Shown in pieces: positions 31,389-35,190 of a DNA stretch of 35,190 bases. Below the pieces are notes generated by a model. The model was given only the letters and a program-made list of their open reading frames with translations, did no database searches and was not told the origin of the DNA. The DNA comes from Bacillus sp. AFS006103 (lineage in GTDB: Bacteria; Bacillota; Bacilli; Bacillales; Cytobacillaceae). The DNA is taken from contig NTXX01000075.1 of NCBI GenBank assembly GCA_002559145.1, positions 1 through 35,190 of the forward strand. Reading direction: 5' to 3'. Numbering within the stretch: the stretch's first letter is position 1; the number at the start of each line of letters is the position of its first letter. A program made the position numbers and the translations under genes.

Positions 31389-32498
31389 TCAGCTGGCTAT
31401 TTTTTGTTCGCCCTGACCCTTGCCTTTTCTGAATAGATCAAGCGGGTTCATTGCGATAAGTAAAATCCCAAATATCATGACGACAGCAGCAATCCAAGCG
31501 ATTGTTGGTATTGACCAACCATCCATACCGAAGATGACACCGAGTACAATCCAGCAACAGAATGGTCCCCAGAAGGAGTAAGTGCCGTTACAGGCCATTC
31601 CAAGAGCTGCACCGCACATACTGTTTCCACGATACCAGCTCATGTAGGAAATCCAAGCACAGAAACCGGCAATCGCAATCCAAATCATGGCCGAGCCACT
31701 TGTAAATGCCTGTATAGCAAGATCTGTTGAAAGGCCAATATCACCGGCTATTAATGCAAATATAGGAAGTAAAATGATTAAGTTAGAAAGACCTGAAATA
31801 ACTTGGCGGATGGTGATACTAATCTCATAATCAATCATTGAGGTGCCATATCCAGCCACACAACCTTCAAAGCCCCACCCTAGTGCCGCGATAAACGCTA
31901 TACAAATGCCTAGGAACATTCCTTTTGGTGCGTCTCCGCCAATGCTCGTGCTCCCAATCATGAAGCTTGCAGCCACACAGATGGCAATCCCCAGCATCAT
32001 TCGTTTATTTAATTGCTGTTTAAAAAGAATTCTGCCCAGGATGGCACCAATTGCCGGACAAAGGGCCGTAATCGGGATAACGATAGAGCCAGCCATTTGA
32101 AGTCCCACAACATAGGCGGTACTGGAGATAGGTCCTCCGACAAGAGCCGCCAAAATCATGATCCGACCAGGCTTCGTTTTAAGTGTTCGAAAGAAGTCTC
32201 CCATTTTTCCTTTTACACCGACATTCAATAATGCCCAGCCAGCGCTAGCAGTATCATTAACCGCACTGCCCAGTGCACCCAGCAAATAGGTGACTGCAAA
32301 AGCGGATAAAACTGTTTTAGCACTATACCATTCGGCCCAAACGCCCTTTGACATCCCCAAGGTCAAGAATGCGGAATAGAAACCATACATAAGACCAGAG
32401 AATAAAGCGATTACAATTCCCTTTTTGAAAAATTGCGATGATAGCTTCTTTTTTGCAGCAATGGCTAACGAATTAGGTGCCCCCGTTATATCGTTCAT
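31389..32498 (-). CDS. DMT-superfamily (EamA-like) transporter, choline candidate
   Basis: This 369-residue membrane protein has about ten helices with the two-repeat arrangement of the drug/metabolite transporter superfamily. After an N-terminal cytoplasmic stretch, the first helix is KGIVIALFSGLMYGFYSAFL. Repeat signatures include GGPISSTAYVVGLQMAGSIVIPITALCPAIGAIL and MACNGTYSFWGPFCCWIVLG. The first gene of the cut operon, it probably brings in choline or exports trimethylamine; the direction is not deducible. The ATG at 32498 has AAAAAGGAG about 8 nt upstream and is preferred to the ORF start at 32555. Confidence 0.85.
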   Translation of the reverse strand: MNDITGAPNSLAIAAKKKLSSQFFKKGIVIALFSGLMYGFYSAFLTLGMSKGVWAEWYSAKTVLSAFAVTYLLGALGSAVNDTASAGWALLNVGVKGKMGDFFRTLKTKPGRIMILAALVGGPISSTAYVVGLQMAGSIVIPITALCPAIGAILGRILFKQQLNKRMMLGIAICVAASFMIGSTSIGGDAPKGMFLGICIAFIAALGWGFEGCVAGYGTSMIDYEISITIRQVISGLSNLIILLPIFALIAGDIGLSTDLAIQAFTSGSAMIWIAIAGFCAWISYMSWYRGNSMCGAALGMACNGTYSFWGPFCCWIVLGVIFGMDGWSIPTIAWIAAVVMIFGILLIAMNPLDLFRKGKGQGEQKIAS

Positions 32499-32700
32499 AC
32501 GCAAAACTCCTTTTTCCTTAAAGAATTTTTGATAGTTTAATTGCATATTTATCATAACTTGAAGAAAGCGTTTTATTATGGTATCTTGGGAAGGTTTTTA
32601 CTGGATAATATCCTTTAATTTTTTGCCAATTTGGACAATCGTTACCTTTTCCAAAAAATCCCCGTTCGTAACTTTGACATAAATATTGTAAAAATCCCAT

Positions 32701-32737
32701 AAAAAAGACGCCTTGATTTCTCGAAAGCGTCTTTTTT
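32701..32737 (-). terminator. Terminator after the choline-kinase-like gene
   Basis: AAAAAAGACGC (32701-32711) pairs with GCGTCTTTTTT (32727-32737), giving a strong bidirectional-looking terminator 11 bp after the stop codon at 32748. It separates the kinase transcript from the transporter and shell operon, whose promoter must then lie between about 32499 and 32700. No convincing promoter was found there; a partial cre-like sequence (AGAAAGCGTTTTAT) lies at 32563-32576. Confidence 0.8.
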
Positions 32738-32747
32738 GCTTGATTAT

Positions 32748-33662
32748 TTAATTTTTCACTATGCCGGAAATGGTATATTCTGATACATGGTTTAGCTGCT
32801 TTATATTCTTGCGAAAACGTTCATACCTAAAATAGCAATAATCGAGAAAATCATCGCCATGGTAATGCCGGACCAATGCCCATACCGTCCAAAGCAAATC
32901 CTGTGCCAGCATAAACGCTTTTATTTTTAATTCCTCAGCGGCTGACGGCCATTGACCATAGTAGTCCAGAAGAAAATCGCGAATCGGTTCTTCGGTCAGT
33001 TTGGATTCTAGAATATAGGCGGCTATATCCCAGGCAGGGTCGTTCATACCAGAATATTCCCAGTCGATTAAATACGCTTCACCCTTATCATTAACGACAA
33101 AATTCTCTGGTACTGTGTCATTGTGACAGGGATGGGTGGAGTTTTGTTCAATATTTTTATCGAAAAAATCTAGCAGATTTTTCTTTAAGTCTTCGTAATC
33201 ATAGAAAAAATCGCCGTTAAGCTCTTTCACAATTTCCTCATACTTGGCTAATTCATGCTCCCAATCAAAGGAATTAGGAAAACACTTGGTGCTAGAATGA
33301 GTTTTTTTCAGTAGAGATGAGACAGCCCTCAAGCTATCAGGGCTGCATGGATCGGCCATGGCTAAGTTCTTCCCATTTTTAATAAATGCACTGATTTTAA
33401 TTCCGCTGATTTCATCAAAATAAACACATTCTGAATTCAAACCAAGTTCTGAGGCGATTTGATTGTTGACTTTTTCATTCATGCGATCGATCATTTGATT
33501 CGTCATGCCGCCTGGCTGTCTAATAATATACTCTGTACCTTTGATGTTCATTATGTAGTTGTAATTGGTGAGTCCACCAGCAAAACGGGATTTATCATAG
33601 ATAATTCGGTCATCGTTGAAAATGCTCCGTAATATGTTCTGTATCAAATCTTCTATTTTCAT
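32748..33662 (-). CDS. Choline/ethanolamine kinase-like phosphotransferase (LicA type)
   Basis: This 304-residue protein of the choline kinase / aminoglycoside phosphotransferase fold has an N-lobe with SRFAGGLTNYNYIMNIKGTEYIIRQPG, the catalytic loop HPCHNDTVPENFVV (Asp and Asn of the Brenner motif) and the metal-binding DWEYSGMNDPAWDIAAYI. The hydrophobic C-lobe completes the fold. The likely reaction is ATP + choline to phosphocholine. It lies at the head of the choline locus but has its own promoter and terminator, so it may divert choline to phosphocholine or keep it in the cell. GGTGG precedes the ATG. An alternative substrate such as an aminoglycoside or ethanolamine cannot be excluded. 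Confidence 0.85.
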   Translation of the reverse strand: MKIEDLIQNILRSIFNDDRIIYDKSRFAGGLTNYNYIMNIKGTEYIIRQPGGMTNQMIDRMNEKVNNQIASELGLNSECVYFDEISGIKISAFIKNGKNLAMADPCSPDSLRAVSSLLKKTHSSTKCFPNSFDWEHELAKYEEIVKELNGDFFYDYEDLKKNLLDFFDKNIEQNSTHPCHNDTVPENFVVNDKGEAYLIDWEYSGMNDPAWDIAAYILESKLTEEPIRDFLLDYYGQWPSAAEELKIKAFMLAQDLLWTVWALVRHYHGDDFLDYCYFRYERFRKNIKQLNHVSEYTISGIVKN

Positions 33663-33701
33663 TCAATATTCCACCAGTGCACATTAAAATTATTATAAAA
33701 T

Positions 33702-33730
33702 AGTATACTTCCAATAAATTGGCAGGTCAA
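33702..33730 (-). promoter_or_regulatory. Sigma-A promoter of the choline-kinase-like gene
   Basis: On the minus strand, TTGACC (33725-33730) and TATACT (33702-33707) are separated by exactly 17 bp, 40 bp before the start codon. This is close to the vegetative consensus, so the gene is probably transcribed without an activator. The divergent dehydrogenase starts about 200 bp away on the other strand; no equally good promoter was found for it. Confidence 0.75.
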
Positions 33731-33928
33731 TAAACCTATGTGAATAAAATAGGAATTTTACCTTTAAAAATAACCATTGTCCAAGAAAAATGAATAAATA
33801 CAATATTGGAGTTTATTAGGCTACGATAATGCTACATTTTCTAGCAAATCTTCCATCTCCGGATTATTTTCTATGATAAGGTTAAGTGGCAATAGTTAAT
33901 AAAAAGGTGTTTAAGTTGGGAGGTAACG

Positions 33929-35071
33929 ATCATCGAAGACCAGTTTATACTCAAAACCAAGGTTTATCTTAATAGGCAATCATTACAATATTTAAAACAG
34001 ATTAAAGGCTCCCGGGCATTTATTGTCTCTGATTCAATTATGGAATCTCTCGGATATCTGCAGCAAGTGGTAGATTACTTGAGCGAAGCCGGAATCAGCA
34101 CAACCATTTTCACAGGAGTCCGCCCTGATCCGGATGTTGCGTTAATTACCGAAGGGCTGAAGCTTTACAAAGAAAGCGGCGCTGACGTCCTGATTGCCAT
34201 CGGCGGCGGGTCAGCCATTGATTCAGCGAAAGGAATTCTTTATTTTGCCTGGAAGCTCGGCAGTGCCCCAGGTGAAGAAATCCAAAAACCGCTCTTTATT
34301 GCCATCCCTTCAACGAGCGGGACAGGCTCTGAGGTAACGGACTTTTCCGTTATTACCTCCGAGGGAGAAAAGGTAGTCGTTATTGACGAGTTTATCGCAC
34401 CTGATATTGCGATACTAGACTCCACCTGCATTCAACATGTGCCGCCGCGTGTCATCGCAGATACGGGAATAGATGTTTTGGTTCATGCCATCGAGGCCTA
34501 TGTTTCTACGAACGCAAATGATTTCAGCGATGCACTTGCCGAAAAAGCGATTAAACTGATTTTCGAAAATCTCGAAACCCTTTTCAAGGATCCAAAGAAC
34601 GACGAGGCACGGGATCGTGTGCTGAATGCTTCCTGTTTAGCGGGAATGGCCTTTACCAATACAGGTCTTGGCATCAATCACAGCCTTGCCCATGCCTTCG
34701 GGGCCACTTTTCACATTTCCCATGGCCGCTCCAATGCCCTTCTACTGAATGCAGTGATGGAATACAATGCTGACTTAAGCGGAAGCGCGGCCAATTCTGC
34801 TGCCGAACGCTATTCCAAACTAGCAGTGGTTCTTCAGAAGCCGGCAAGAACCAAACGTGAAGGGGCTGTTCATTTCATACTGGCAGTTAAGCAGCTGAAA
34901 AAAGCACTCGGAGTCGAGAATCAGATTCGGGCCCTTGGCATTGATCAGGCCGAGTTTGCAAACGTACTGGAGCATATGGCTGAAACAGCCATGCTTGACC
35001 GCTGCACCCCTTCGAATCCAAGACAGCCTTCAAAAGATGATTTGGTGCAAATTTTTAAAAAATGTTTTTAA
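33929..35071 (+). CDS. cutO: Iron-type alcohol dehydrogenase; start codon uncertain
   Basis: This group III (iron-containing) alcohol dehydrogenase reduces acetaldehyde to ethanol with NADH, recycling NAD+ in the compartment. It has GADVLIAIGGGSAIDSAKG and the family signature PSTSGTGSEVTDFSVI. The metal-binding His residues lie in GLGINHSLAHAFGATFHISHGRSNALLL. The reading frame runs upstream of the first in-frame ATG (34040) with typical family sequence (about 36 more residues, from IIEDQFILKTKVYL...), and GGGAGG lies at 33918-33923. In the right place only ATC codons (33929 and 33932) are available; no ATG, GTG or TTG is in frame. The ATC start or a mutated start is discussed separately. 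Gene name by analogy with other cut loci. Confidence 0.88.
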   Translation: MIEDQFILKTKVYLNRQSLQYLKQIKGSRAFIVSDSIMESLGYLQQVVDYLSEAGISTTIFTGVRPDPDVALITEGLKLYKESGADVLIAIGGGSAIDSAKGILYFAWKLGSAPGEEIQKPLFIAIPSTSGTGSEVTDFSVITSEGEKVVVIDEFIAPDIAILDSTCIQHVPPRVIADTGIDVLVHAIEAYVSTNANDFSDALAEKAIKLIFENLETLFKDPKNDEARDRVLNASCLAGMAFTNTGLGINHSLAHAFGATFHISHGRSNALLLNAVMEYNADLSGSAANSAAERYSKLAVVLQKPARTKREGAVHFILAVKQLKKALGVENQIRALGIDQAEFANVLEHMAETAMLDRCTPSNPRQPSKDDLVQIFKKCF

Positions 35072-35190
35072 GAAAAGCGCAAGCGCCCTGGTCAGCGGCG
35101 TATGGCCTCCTCGGAAAAGCTAACGCTTTCCCTTCGTTCGATGCCAATGCTGCCGAAGACTTCCTTATGGAGCGCTCCAACTGAGATAAA
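35072..35190. repeat. GCGCAAGCGC-type intergenic element (partial)
   Basis: Right after the dehydrogenase stop, AAAAGCGCAAGCGCCC forms a short palindrome, followed by GGAAAAGC (35113-35120) pairing with GCTTTCC (35125-35131). The base composition is more GC-rich than the surrounding spacers. I recall similar sequences downstream of genes in many Bacillus genomes, so this is likely a dispersed repeat cut off by the window edge; it may act as a terminator. Confidence 0.5.

Noticed and set aside
32499..32700. Sigma-54 promoter (TTGGCA...) for the cut operon
   Set aside because: The -12 GC element is missing at the required spacing, and no sigma-54 activator gene is in the window.

Overview
The window looks like a Bacillaceae chromosome. 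The coding density, strong AAGGAGG-type ribosome-binding sites, frequent TTG/GTG starts, duplicated PspA genes, a Rex-type operator before ldh and a YtrA-type GntR/ABC operon all fit a low-to-mid GC, spore-former-lineage Bacillus relative. I cannot name a genus from the sequence alone.

Positions 1-16330 are a mosaic of housekeeping and accessory genes. They include a YiaA/B-type membrane protein and two tandem copies of a two-gene cassette (His/Gly-rich membrane protein plus PspA/IM30 protein), separated by small ORFs. L-lactate dehydrogenase under a Rex/Fnr-like palindrome follows, with an MFS transporter. Next come small proteins, an alpha/beta hydrolase, an ADP-ribosylglycohydrolase, a membrane-anchored Mrr-type nuclease and PsiE. 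A GntR-ABC-permease operon follows whose ATPase gene is frameshifted by a 7-bp tandem duplication. A nitronate-monooxygenase-family flavoenzyme closes the region. Intergenic DNA here carries several repeat families: a 24-nt head plus 21-bp-period element (three copies), an AGAACCGTCCCC element (four loci) and a 52-bp tandem repeat.

Positions 16414-35071 are a glycyl-radical, choline-degrading bacterial microcompartment (cut/GRM1-type) locus. On the minus strand, in transcription order, it encodes a choline-kinase-like protein (own promoter and terminator), a DMT-type transporter, a small winged-helix-like protein and two BMC-H shell proteins. Then come an aldehyde-dehydrogenase paralogue with both key catalytic residues changed to Ser, CutC, CutD, an EutS-like shell protein, an EutP-like GTPase, an EutT-like protein, EutJ, an EutN-type vertex protein, a PduS/RnfC-like iron-sulfur flavoprotein, a tandem BMC-T, EutQ, a BMC-H with a C-terminal extension, an intact CoA-acylating aldehyde dehydrogenase, PduL and two near-identical BMC-H proteins. 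An iron-type alcohol dehydrogenase is divergent at the right end.

The inferred pathway: choline enters and CutC, activated by CutD, splits it inside the shell into trimethylamine and acetaldehyde. The intact aldehyde dehydrogenase makes acetyl-CoA, PduL makes acetyl-phosphate, and the alcohol dehydrogenase makes ethanol to recycle NADH. All the CutC active-site positions I could check are conserved relative to the Desulfovibrio enzyme (offset +1). The most interesting points are the catalytically degenerate second aldehyde dehydrogenase, corrinoid-type accessory proteins in a B12-independent compartment, a stable hairpin between cutC and cutD, the missing canonical start codon of the alcohol dehydrogenase, and the 24+21n intergenic repeat.
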